From: Phenylobacterium sp.
Lineage (GTDB): Bacteria > Pseudomonadota > Alphaproteobacteria > Caulobacterales > Caulobacteraceae
Length of the DNA stretch: 52,015 nt
Assembly (NCBI RefSeq): GCF_030651755.1
Contig: NZ_JAUSBZ010000044.1
Location: 1-52,015 of the forward strand
Reading direction: 5' to 3'
Of the stretch, positions 15,051 to 22,943 are shown in pieces. Made by a program: the position numbers and the translations under genes. The first letter of the stretch is position 1. Each line of letters opens with the position of its first letter. The notes under the pieces are model-generated. The model saw only the letters and a list, made by a program, of their open reading frames with translations. It did not search any database and was not told the DNA's origin.

Positions 15051-16808
15051 ATGACCGAGGCCGCTCTGCCTCCCGGCTGGCCTGCCATGTCCATCGCTGA
15101 CGCCCACGCCCTGCTCACAGCACCGGGTGTCCCGTTCGAGATGGAAGAGGTCACCATCCGCGGTGTGACCATGAAGGCCTGGAAGAACTCGCCCCCGACC
15201 CTGCGTTCGGTGGTCGAGGCCGGCCGCGCCCACGGGGAGCGGATCTTCCTGGTCTATGAGGATGAGCGGGTTTCCTTCGAAGCCTTCCACCGGGCGGTGG
15301 CCAACCTCGCCAAGGAATTCGCCGCCCGCGGCGTCACCAAGGGCGACCGGGTCGCCATCGTCATGCGCAACCTGCCCGAATGGGTGGTGGCCTTCTATGC
15401 CGGCGCTTCGCTGGGCGCCATCGTCACGCCGCTCAACGCCTGGTGGACCGGGCCGGAGCTGGAGTACGGCCTGACCGATTCCGGCGCCAAGATCGTGGTG
15501 CTGGACGCCGAGCGCTATGAACGCCTCACCGAGCACCTGCCCAACTGCCCCGACCTGGTGCGGGTCTATGTGTCGCGGGAGTCCGATGAGATCGCCCACC
15601 CCGACGTGACCAAGCTTGAGGATGTGCTCGGCGAGACCAACGGCTGGGGCGACCTGCCCGACCTGGGCCTGCCCGACGTCGAGATCGACCAGGACGATGA
15701 CGCCACCATCTTCTACACCTCAGGCACGACCGGTAAGCCGAAGGGCGCGCTTGGCACCCATCGGGGGGTCAATTCCAACATCCTGACCGCCGCCAGCGCC
15801 GGCGCGCGGCGGTTCCTGCGGCGCGGGGAAATGCCGCCGGCGCCCGATCCGGACGGTCCGCAGCGCTCGTCCCTGATCTCGGTGCCCTTCTTCCACGTCA
15901 CCGGCTGTTTCGCGGTCCTCAACCCCAGCCTGTTCGCCGGCGCCAAACTGGTGATGATGCACAAGTGGGATGCGGTGCGGGCTTTCGAGCTGATTGAGCG
16001 CGAGAAGATCCAGTCGGCCGGCGGCGTGCCGACCATCGCCTGGCAGCTGATCGAGCACCCGGCCCGGGCCAATTACGACCTGTCGTCGCTGGAATCCGTG
16101 GCCTATGGCGGCGCGCCCTCGGCGCCCGAACTGGTCCGTCGGCTCAGCGAAACCTTCCCCAAGTCGCAGCCCGGCCAGGGCTGGGGCATGACTGAGACCT
16201 GCGCCACCGTCACCAGCAATGGGGCTGAGGACTACACCAACCGCCCCGACAGCTGCGGCCCGGCCGCCCCGGTGGCCGAACTGAAGATCGTCGATCCGGC
16301 GGACGGCGTGACCGAACTGCCCATCGGCGCCGTCGGCGAACTGTGGGCCAAGGGGCCGATGGTCGTGAAGGGCTATTGGAACAAGCCCGAGGCCACCGCC
16401 CAGACCTTTGTTGACGGCTGGGTGCGCACCGGCGACCTGGCGCGGCTGGATGAGGAAGGCTTCTGCTTCATCATCGACCGGGCCAAGGACATGCTGATCC
16501 GCGGGGGCGAGAACATCTACTGCGTCGAGGTCGAGAACGTCCTCTACGACCATCCGGCGATCATGGACGCCGCCATCGTCGGCGTGCCTCACCGTACGCT
16601 CGGCGAAGAGCCGGCCGCCGTGGTCACCCTGAAGCCCGGCGCCGAGGTGACCGAACAGGAGCTGCGCGCCCATGTCGCCGAGCACCTGGCGGCCTACAAG
16701 GTGCCGATCGCGGTGAAGTTCTGGCACGAGACCCTGCCGCGCAACGCCAATGGCAAGATCCTGAAGAACGAGCTCAAGAAGCTGTTCGAGGAACCGGCTG
16801 ACGCCTGA
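15051..16808 (+). CDS. acyl-CoA synthetase / AMP-dependent ligase (class I adenylate-forming)
   Basis: A 585-residue ANL-superfamily enzyme that activates a carboxylic acid with ATP and CoA. The P-loop-like motif SGTTGKPKG begins at S224. Also visible are the aromatic/GWGMTE motif (QGWGMTETCATV), the hinge GWVRTGDLARLDEEGF with the catalytic aspartate, RAKDMLIRGGENIYC, and the C-terminal lysine motif NANGKILKNELK. The N-terminal extension with VRSV-like TLRSVVEAGRAHGERIFLVY resembles fatty-acyl or long-chain synthetases, so a fatty acid substrate is likely but not certain. Its AGGAGAACGCTC leader gives a strong ribosome-binding site. tlyA follows after 3 bp, indicating co-translation. Confidence 0.92.
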   Translation: MTEAALPPGWPAMSIADAHALLTAPGVPFEMEEVTIRGVTMKAWKNSPPTLRSVVEAGRAHGERIFLVYEDERVSFEAFHRAVANLAKEFAARGVTKGDRVAIVMRNLPEWVVAFYAGASLGAIVTPLNAWWTGPELEYGLTDSGAKIVVLDAERYERLTEHLPNCPDLVRVYVSRESDEIAHPDVTKLEDVLGETNGWGDLPDLGLPDVEIDQDDDATIFYTSGTTGKPKGALGTHRGVNSNILTAASAGARRFLRRGEMPPAPDPDGPQRSSLISVPFFHVTGCFAVLNPSLFAGAKLVMMHKWDAVRAFELIEREKIQSAGGVPTIAWQLIEHPARANYDLSSLESVAYGGAPSAPELVRRLSETFPKSQPGQGWGMTETCATVTSNGAEDYTNRPDSCGPAAPVAELKIVDPADGVTELPIGAVGELWAKGPMVVKGYWNKPEATAQTFVDGWVRTGDLARLDEEGFCFIIDRAKDMLIRGGENIYCVEVENVLYDHPAIMDAAIVGVPHRTLGEEPAAVVTLKPGAEVTEQELRAHVAEHLAAYKVPIAVKFWHETLPRNANGKILKNELKKLFEEPADA

Positions 16809-16811
16809 CCC

Positions 16812-17552
16812 ATGGGCCGTAAGCGCGTCGACCTGCTCCTGGTCGAGCGCGGCCTGTTCGACAGCCGCGCCAAGGCCCGGGCCGCCATTGAGGCGGGCCG
16901 GGTCATGGTCGGCGGGCAGGCGGTTCGCCGGCCGGCCGACCTGTTGGATGACGATTGCGAGATCACGGCTACGCCGGCGCATCCTTGGGTGGGCCGCGGC
17001 GCGCTGAAGCTTGCCCACGCCCTGGATCTCTGGCCCATCGCGGTGGAGGGCCGACGGGTTCTCGATGTGGGGGCCTCAACGGGGGGGTTCACCGAGGTGT
17101 GCCTGAGCCGCGGGGCCGCGCGCATCTGCGCCGTCGATGTGGGGCGGGGGCAGTTACATCCGAGGATCGCCGCCGATCCGCGGGTGCTGAGCCTTGAAGC
17201 GACCGACGCCCGAAATGTCGATCTTGGCCTGGTGGGGTTCGCTCCGGATCTGATCGTCTGCGACGTCAGCTTCATCTCCCTGGCCAAGGCCCTGCCGCGC
17301 GCCCTCAGTCTCGCAGGGGCGGGCGCTGAGGCGATCGTGTTGGTGAAGCCGCAGTTTGAGGTGGGACCAGGGGCCGTGGGCAAGGGGGGCGTGGTCAAGG
17401 ACGAGGCGGCCCGCGCCCGCGCCCTGGCAGAGGTTGAGGCGTTCCTGGGCGATGTCGGGTGGCAGGTGAACGCCGTGGCGCAGAGCCCGATCACCGGCTC
17501 GGACGGCAATCTTGAATTTCTGCTCTGGGCCGCGAAAAAGCCGCCCGGCTGA
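16812..17552 (+). CDS. tlyA: TlyA-family rRNA 2'-O-methyltransferase (hemolysin A family)
   Basis: A 246-residue protein with an N-terminal S4 RNA-binding domain (RVDLLLVERGLFDSRAKARAAIEAGRVMV, residues 4-32) and an FtsJ/RrmJ-like methyltransferase domain: RRVLDVGASTGGFTEVCL (SAM motif I), ICAVDVGRGQLHP, DLIVCDVSFISL, LVKPQFEVG. This matches TlyA, which 2'-O-methylates rRNA in mycobacteria; related proteins are often called hemolysin A. The residues expected for catalysis (K/D/K) appear to be present. It is translationally coupled to the acyl-CoA synthetase, with which it has no obvious functional link. Its stop lies inside the hairpin at 17540-17562. Confidence 0.92.
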   Translation: MGRKRVDLLLVERGLFDSRAKARAAIEAGRVMVGGQAVRRPADLLDDDCEITATPAHPWVGRGALKLAHALDLWPIAVEGRRVLDVGASTGGFTEVCLSRGAARICAVDVGRGQLHPRIAADPRVLSLEATDARNVDLGLVGFAPDLIVCDVSFISLAKALPRALSLAGAGAEAIVLVKPQFEVGPGAVGKGGVVKDEAARARALAEVEAFLGDVGWQVNAVAQSPITGSDGNLEFLLWAAKKPPG

Positions 17553-17562
17553 ACCGGGCGGC
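17535..17562 (-). terminator. Rho-independent terminator (minus strand) overlapping the tlyA end
   Basis: Hairpin GCCGCCCGG (17540-17548) / CCGGGCGGC (17554-17562) with a 5-nt loop. On the minus strand it is followed by TTTTT (17539-17535), making it the terminator of the glycine-zipper gene whose stop is at 17579. The stem overlaps the last codons and stop of tlyA. Confidence 0.75.
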
Positions 17563-17578
17563 TTGATGCTGTCAGACC

Positions 17579-18268
17579 TTAGTCGACGACCTGATAGCGC
17601 CCCGAGCTGTCGCGGCAGACCCGGACGAAACGCTTCTGGGTCGAACCATCGGGCATGTAGATCGGGCTTTCGGCGATGCTGCAGCCGTCCGCGCCGGGAC
17701 GCTGGGCTACCGAATAGGTCCGACCGTAGCGGTCATGCGCCTGGCCATAGGCGGACGATGAAGAATAGCCGTAGCGGTTGGCGTCATAGGACGAGCCGTA
17801 ATAGCCGGGCGCCGCGCCGCTCTGGTAGTAGCCGCCCTGATACTGGTGCTGGGGCTGGCTGTAGGTCTGGCCGTAGGGCGCCTGGGCGTAGTAGCCACCA
17901 CCGTACTGGCTGTTCTGGGTGGCCTGGTTGTTGTAGCCCGGCGCGCAGGCTGCGGACCGGTTGCCGACCGCTGCGCCGGCTGCGGCGCCAAGGGCGCCGC
18001 CCAGCAGAGCCCCTTCGGTGCGCACACCGCCAGCCGCGGCGTTGGAGCCGATCACCGCGCCCAGAGCGCCGCCGATCAGGGCTGCGGTGGTGCTACGGTT
18101 GGTCTGGTCGCGGCGGCAGGGATCGTAATAGGTGTTCCCCTGGGTCTGACCGTAATAGCCGTAGGACTGGGCCGAGGCCATGGTCGGGACCGCCGCGGCG
18201 GCGGCGAGAGTGGCGACGCCCGCAACCGCGGCGACGGCGCCCTTGGCGATGGTGGAACGGGTGGACAT
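17579..18268 (-). CDS. secreted glycine-zipper protein with a Tyr/Gln/Gly-rich tract
   Basis: A 229-residue exported protein. The signal peptide covers about residues 1-34 (KGAVAAVAGVATLAAAAAVP...ASA). Next comes a glycine-zipper membrane motif (LIGGALGAVIGSNAAAGG and GALLGGALGAAAGAAVGN, about 65-105). A low-complexity Tyr/Gln/Gly/Ser tract fills roughly 110-180. The C-terminus with YSVAQRPG, SIAESPIYMPDGSTQKRFVRVCRDSSGRYQVVD resembles small Caulobacter envelope proteins. Glycine zippers suggest insertion or oligomerisation in the outer membrane. The ATG at 18268 has AAGGGAGAGC upstream. A specific function cannot be given. Confidence 0.82.
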   Translation of the reverse strand: MSTRSTIAKGAVAAVAGVATLAAAAAVPTMASAQSYGYYGQTQGNTYYDPCRRDQTNRSTTAALIGGALGAVIGSNAAAGGVRTEGALLGGALGAAAGAAVGNRSAACAPGYNNQATQNSQYGGGYYAQAPYGQTYSQPQHQYQGGYYQSGAAPGYYGSSYDANRYGYSSSSAYGQAHDRYGRTYSVAQRPGADGCSIAESPIYMPDGSTQKRFVRVCRDSSGRYQVVD

Positions 18269-18430
18269 CGTAGCTCTCCCTTGAGCGGAAAATCGTGAAC
18301 GGGTGCGAAACTCGCCCTTGTCGATTTCCAATATGGCGGCGCTTTCCTGAACGGCCCTTGAGCGGGTTGTTCATCTTCGTTCATCTTGCCGGCGACGCAC
18401 CAGTCGTGGCGTCGGGCGTCGAAATGTGAA

Positions 18431-19738
18431 ATGGCCCTGGGGATGCGAAGTTCCAAGCCCACACGCCGCTCCTCCGTCCGCCCTCCAGCCGGGCCTGCGC
18501 CCGAGACAGAGGTGACGATCACCGAAATGGGCGGTGAGGGCGACGGCATGGCCCCGGGGCCCATCTTCGCCTCCTTCACCCTGCCCGGCGAGCGGGTGCG
18601 GGTGGCTGGTGTGGGAGAGCGCCGCAAGACCCTGGCGATCCTCGAGCCGAGCGCCGAGCGGGTTGAGCCCCCCTGTCCGCATTTTGGCCAGTGCGGGGGC
18701 TGCGCCCTGCAACACTGGCGCATGGACGCCTACCTTGGCTGGAAGCGCGAGCGGCTGATCGGAACCCTCGCCCGCCAGCATATCGAAACCGAGGTGTCGC
18801 CGATCTTCGCCTCGCCGCCGTTCAGCCGCCGGAGGGTGGCCCTGCACGCTCGGCAAGGCGTCCGGGGCGAGGCGCGCCTGGGCTACAAGATCCGCAATTC
18901 CTGGGACCTGGTGGACATTCAGGTCTGTCCTATCGCTGATCCCAAGATCACGGCCGCCCTGCCGGCCATGCGACGGCTGGCGGCCCCGCTGTTTGAGCAT
19001 CCGAAATCAGCGCCAACTCTGCACGTCACCCTGACCGATGATGGAATCGACATCGACATCACCGGCGTAGAGCGCAAGAGCGGCGGACTTTCGGCTGACG
19101 CCCGCATGCGACTGGCCGAGCAGGCTGCGGCCAGCGGCTTCGCCCGGGTCTCCATGGATGGCGAGATCGCCTATATGGACCAGGCCGCCCCCAGCGTCCG
19201 TCTTGGCGACATCCGCGTGGTCCTGCCGCCGGGCGCCTTCCTGCAGGCCGTCCCCGCCGCCGAACGGGTCATGGTGGATTTCGTGGCCAAGGCCGCGGCC
19301 GGCGCCGAACGGATCGCCGACCTCTATTGCGGGGTGGGCACTTTCACCTTCGCCCTGGCGGAAATCGCGCCGGTCTACGCCGCCGATGGTTCAGCGCCCG
19401 CCATCGCCGCGCTGAACGCCGCCGTCGCCACCGCGCCGGGCCTGAAGGGCGTGACGGCCGAGGCGCGGGATCTGGTCCGGCGGCCGCTGCTGATTCAGGA
19501 AATGAAGAAGATCGACCTGGTCGTCTTCGATCCGCCCCGGGCCGGCGCCGCCGAGCAGGCCGGTGAGATCGCTGGCTCCAAGGTCAGTCGGGTCATCGGC
19601 GTTTCGTGCAACCCGGCGACCTTCGCCCGAGATGCGCGCACCCTGATCGATGCGGGCTTCCGCCTGGATCAGGTGCTGCCCGTGGATCAGTTCCTGTGGT
19701 CGCCGCATGTGGAGCTGGTGGGCGTCTTTTCCCGCTAG
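18431..19738 (+). CDS. TrmA/RlmD-type (RumA) RNA 5-methyluridine methyltransferase
   Basis: A roughly 435-residue SAM-dependent RNA (uracil-C5) methyltransferase. It has a TRAM-like N-terminal domain (ETEVTITEMGGEGDGMAPG...FTLPGERVRV), an iron-sulphur cysteine set CPHFGQCGGCALQHW plus a later CPI (the RlmD-type 4Fe-4S pattern), a SAM motif IADLYCGVGTFTFALAE, DLVVFDPPRAGA, and the catalytic nucleophile C393 in GVSCNPATFARDA. It methylates 23S rRNA or tRNA uridines. Which position is modified cannot be told from sequence. The start is uncertain (ATG 18431 or 18443, neither with a good Shine-Dalgarno). Confidence 0.9.
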   Translation: MALGMRSSKPTRRSSVRPPAGPAPETEVTITEMGGEGDGMAPGPIFASFTLPGERVRVAGVGERRKTLAILEPSAERVEPPCPHFGQCGGCALQHWRMDAYLGWKRERLIGTLARQHIETEVSPIFASPPFSRRRVALHARQGVRGEARLGYKIRNSWDLVDIQVCPIADPKITAALPAMRRLAAPLFEHPKSAPTLHVTLTDDGIDIDITGVERKSGGLSADARMRLAEQAAASGFARVSMDGEIAYMDQAAPSVRLGDIRVVLPPGAFLQAVPAAERVMVDFVAKAAAGAERIADLYCGVGTFTFALAEIAPVYAADGSAPAIAALNAAVATAPGLKGVTAEARDLVRRPLLIQEMKKIDLVVFDPPRAGAAEQAGEIAGSKVSRVIGVSCNPATFARDARTLIDAGFRLDQVLPVDQFLWSPHVELVGVFSR

Positions 19739-20815
19739 CTAGCCGAACAAGTCCACCTGATCGCCCACGCGGGGCGGGACCTTGAAGGCCGACAGATCGA
19801 GGTCAGGCAGAGGCCGGTCCAGGCCATAGCGCCGCCTGGCTACGCGAAACCTCTGGCCCATCATCTGGGCCACCGGCCCCTGGCCCTTCATCCGGGCGCC
19901 GAAGGTGGCGTCATAGGCCTTGCCGCCGCGCATCTGGCGCACCAGCGACATCACCCGCGCCGCACGGTCGGGGTGATCGGTGGCCAGCCATTCCTCGAAC
20001 AGGTCCTTGATCTCCAGGGGCAGGCGAAGGGCCACATAGCCGGCGCCCACAGCGCCGGCCTGGGCGCTGCGCTCCAGCACCGCCTCCATCTCGTGGTCGT
20101 TCAGGCTTGGGATGGCCGGGGCGAACATCACCACCACGGGCACGCCAGTCTTGGCCAGGCCCTCGACGGCGGCCAGGCGACGCTCTGGCGTGGCGGCGCG
20201 TGGCTCCATGCTGCGGGCGAGCCTGCGGTCGAGGGTGGTGATGGAGATGGCGACGCGGGCGAGGCCCCGGGCGGCCATGTCGCCCAGTATGTCGGCGTCT
20301 CGCAAGATCAGGGCCGACTTGGTGATGATGGTGAAGGGGTGGGCGAACCGTTGCAGCACCTCCAGCACCTGGCGGGTCACCCGATGCTGGCGCTCAATGG
20401 GCTGATAGGGGTCGGTGTCGCCGCCGATGTGGATGACTCGCGGCGCATACCGGGGCGCAGACAACTCCCTTTCCAACAGTGTGGCGGCGTCGGGCTTGAA
20501 GAACAGCCGGCTCTCGAAATCCAGACCCGGCGACAGGCCAAGAAAGGCGTGGGCCGGCCGGGCGTAGCAGTAGATGCAGCCGTGCTCGCAGCCCCGATAC
20601 GGATTGATCGAGCGGTCGAAACCGACATCGGGGCTGGTGTTGCGCGCGATGATCGTCCTCGCCTTGTCCGGCAAGACATGGGTTTGAAGCTGGGCCGGCG
20701 TCTCGTCGTCAAGGGTCCAGCCGTCATCGAAGGCCTCAAGCTTGCGACTCTCGAACCGACTGCTGGCGTTGGTGCGCGCCCCGCGGCCGCGGATCTGCTG
20801 GGTGAAGGTGACCAC
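19739..20815 (-). CDS. PA0069-family radical SAM protein
   Basis: A 358-residue protein carrying the radical SAM CxxxCxxC motif in RGCEHGCIYCYARPAHAFLG, followed by the PA0069 family pattern LSPGLDFESRLFFK, VIHIGGDTDPYQPIERQ, TITTLDRRLARSMEPRAATPERRLAAV and VMFAPAIPSLNDHEME. It contains a 4Fe-4S cluster reduced to cleave SAM; the substrate of this spore-photoproduct-lyase-like family is unknown. The start is a GTG at 20815 with GGGA close by; an upstream ATG (20817) is out of frame. Its stop abuts that of the RNA methyltransferase (convergent, no gap). Confidence 0.88.
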   Translation of the reverse strand: MVTFTQQIRGRGARTNASSRFESRKLEAFDDGWTLDDETPAQLQTHVLPDKARTIIARNTSPDVGFDRSINPYRGCEHGCIYCYARPAHAFLGLSPGLDFESRLFFKPDAATLLERELSAPRYAPRVIHIGGDTDPYQPIERQHRVTRQVLEVLQRFAHPFTIITKSALILRDADILGDMAARGLARVAISITTLDRRLARSMEPRAATPERRLAAVEGLAKTGVPVVVMFAPAIPSLNDHEMEAVLERSAQAGAVGAGYVALRLPLEIKDLFEEWLATDHPDRAARVMSLVRQMRGGKAYDATFGARMKGQGPVAQMMGQRFRVARRRYGLDRPLPDLDLSAFKVPPRVGDQVDLFG

Positions 20816-20915
20816 ATTCCCAGGCTACCCAACCGGCGAGAACAAAGCAAGAACTCCTGGTGGGTGGGGGTGGCGGATGCTAGCTTGGCTTCAGGGTCAA
20901 TCGCGGAGGTGATGT

Positions 20916-21347
20916 GTGTCCGGATCGGCCAAGAACGTCGAGCTTGTCTGCGGAATAGACGGCAGCCCCCATGCGGCGATCGCGATAGATCTGGCTTGCC
21001 GTCTATCCAAGGGGCTGGGCCTGGGCCTGTGTCTGATCGCGGTCAATCGTCTCCGCTCTGCAGGGGGCTACCCCGATCTGCGAGACTGGAGCGAGGTGGA
21101 GGCCAGGGCCATTTTGCGGGGGGCCGAAGATCAGGCGCGCCGGAGCGGGGCGGCCCCGCGGCTCATGCTTGCCGAGGGTCGGGATGTGGCCAAGGCGCTT
21201 CTGACTGCGGCCGAGGAAGTGGGCGCAAGGCACATCGTGGTGGGAACCGGAGACCCTAAGGGGTTGGGGAGATTGTTGATGGGGTCGGTCGCCACAGCCG
21301 TGGCCGAACAGGCCCACGTCAGCGTGACCATCGCCCGCGGCCCATAG
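20916..21347 (+). CDS. universal stress protein (UspA family)
   Basis: A 143-residue single-domain Usp: VELVCGIDGSPHAAIAIDLACRLS at the N-terminus and the ATP-binding loop motif HIVVGTGDPKGLGRLLMGSVATAVAEQAHVSVTIAR near the C-terminus (G-2x-G-9x-G-S pattern). Family members bind ATP and aid survival under starvation or respiratory stress. The start is a GTG at 20916 with GGAGGT 5-10 nt before it; the nearer ATG at 20912 is out of frame, so the GTG decides the start. Confidence 0.88.
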   Translation: MSGSAKNVELVCGIDGSPHAAIAIDLACRLSKGLGLGLCLIAVNRLRSAGGYPDLRDWSEVEARAILRGAEDQARRSGAAPRLMLAEGRDVAKALLTAAEEVGARHIVVGTGDPKGLGRLLMGSVATAVAEQAHVSVTIARGP

Positions 21348-21378
21348 CCAAGGGGCGTGCTGCGATAGGCAGGAGGGT

Positions 21379-22344
21379 TCAGAGCCAGCCGCGCTTCTTG
21401 AAGTAGAGGTAGGGCAGGCCGGCGGACAGGACCATGAGGCCTAGGGCGGCTGGATAGCCCCAGGGCTGAGACAGCTCGGGCATGTATTCGAAATTCATGC
21501 CGTAGATTGAGGCGATCAGGGTGGGGGGCAGCAGCGCGACCGAGGCCACCGAAAAGATCTTGATGATCTGAGTTTGCTGAACATTGATCAGGCCCAGGGT
21601 GGCGTCCAACAGGAAACTCAACTTCGCCGACATGCTGTCACACAGCTCCCCCAGCGCGGCGGCGTCCCGTTGCAGCATCCGCACCTTTTGTCGGCTCTCC
21701 CGGGGAGCGCGGCGCGCCGTGGAGTCCAGGGCGGCGTGGTAGGCGAGCAGCCGCTGAAAGCTCGAAAGGCTCTCCCGCACCATGCCCAGGAGGTCGCCCT
21801 TGCGACCGATATCGCCGATCAGGATTTCCAGGGCTTCGCTCTGGGTTCGCCCCATGGCGCTCCGACGGAAGACGCCGGCTGAAATCGCATCGATCTCAGC
21901 GGCGGTGTGCTCCATCGTATCGGCGTAGCGGTCGATCAGTCCTTCGATCAGCGAGAGCATGACGCTCTCCCCGTCCGTCAGCGGCTCCGGCGCCCGCGCC
22001 GATGCGCGGCTGATGAAGGAATCGAACGCCTTGATGCTGACGTGCCTGATCGTCACCAGCTGACGGTCGCGCAGGACGAAGGTTACTGGAGCCTTGCTCG
22101 GCGTCTCCGTGGTCAAGCCGATCGCCACCGTGGCCGTCATCACCTCGGCGCCGCCATCGGTGTAGAGCCGGGCCGAGGGCTCAATGTCCGACATTTCTTC
22201 CGGGGTCGGAAGATCAATCTTCTGCCAAGACTCGGCCAGCGCCGATTCTTCACTGGAGGGGGAGGTCAGGTCAGCCCACACCGCCTCGGGGTCCAGCGAC
22301 CCCACTTCAAGGCGCCCCTCCCGCAACTGATAGACCATGAGCAT
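21379..22344 (-). CDS. corA: CorA-family magnesium/divalent cation transporter
   Basis: A 321-residue protein with a large cytoplasmic N-terminal domain rich in helices and two C-terminal transmembrane helices. The first ends in the selectivity motif YGMNFEYMPEL (GMN) and the second is followed by the basic tail YFKKRGWL. This is the CorA pentamer signature for Mg2+ (or Co2+/Ni2+) uptake. The alphaproteobacterial subtype starts MLMVYQLREGRLEV. Start ATG 22344 has GGAGG 6 nt upstream. Its stop is 31 bp from the universal stress gene (convergent). Confidence 0.93.
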   Translation of the reverse strand: MLMVYQLREGRLEVGSLDPEAVWADLTSPSSEESALAESWQKIDLPTPEEMSDIEPSARLYTDGGAEVMTATVAIGLTTETPSKAPVTFVLRDRQLVTIRHVSIKAFDSFISRASARAPEPLTDGESVMLSLIEGLIDRYADTMEHTAAEIDAISAGVFRRSAMGRTQSEALEILIGDIGRKGDLLGMVRESLSSFQRLLAYHAALDSTARRAPRESRQKVRMLQRDAAALGELCDSMSAKLSFLLDATLGLINVQQTQIIKIFSVASVALLPPTLIASIYGMNFEYMPELSQPWGYPAALGLMVLSAGLPYLYFKKRGWL

Positions 22345-22433
22345 GAAGGGCCTCCTGACTCTGCGGCGGCCGTCACACCAGCCGCGGGGAGGGCCGTCAA
22401 CCCCGGCCCGTCAGGACAACGGCCCTTGACCAG

Positions 22434-22919
22434 ATGGTTTCCGCACGGCTCATGCGGCCAATGCTCACCGTCATCATCCCCGCCCATGATTCTGCTGAGG
22501 CCCTCGCCGGCCTGCTCGCCGCCCTGGTGCCGGCCGCCGTCGATGGGCTGGTGCGGGAGGTGATCGTCGCCGACGGGGACTCAGACGCGGCCACCGCGGC
22601 GCTCTGCGAAGACGCCGGCGCGCAGCTGCTGAGGGGCTCGATCGCTGCGGCCGCGGCGGTCGCCAAGGGCAACTGGCTGTTGATCCTGGAGCCGGAAATG
22701 CGGTTTCCGAGCCGCTGGATCGAGGTGGTGGCTGACCACAGTTCGCGCGCCACCCAGCCGGCCCTGCTGCTGCCCCCGCTGGGGACGGGCTGGCTCGCTG
22801 GTCGTCGGCAGGCGAACAGCGCAGGTCTGCTCATTCGCACACGGGACTTCGGCGGAACCCAGGGGGATATGAAGACCCTGCGTGCGCAGTTCGGTCGTCG
22901 GGCCTTGCGTTTGGGTTGA
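22434..22919 (+). CDS. short glycosyltransferase-family-2-like protein, DxD absent
   Basis: A 161-residue GT-A fold N-terminal half: LTVIIPAHDSAEALAGLLAAL, VREVIVADGDSDAATAALCEDAGAQLL and AVAKGNWLLILEPEMRFPSRWIE. This resembles family 2 glycosyltransferases, but the metal/nucleotide-sugar DxD that should follow the hydrophobic strand is replaced by EPE, and the protein ends where the acceptor-binding half would begin. It may be inactive, regulatory, or an alphaproteobacterial short subtype. Start could be 22434, 22452 or 22461; none has a strong ribosome-binding site. Confidence 0.65.
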   Translation: MVSARLMRPMLTVIIPAHDSAEALAGLLAALVPAAVDGLVREVIVADGDSDAATAALCEDAGAQLLRGSIAAAAAVAKGNWLLILEPEMRFPSRWIEVVADHSSRATQPALLLPPLGTGWLAGRRQANSAGLLIRTRDFGGTQGDMKTLRAQFGRRALRLG

Positions 22920-22943
22920 GCCCCGCGGCTCTAACCAGCGGCT

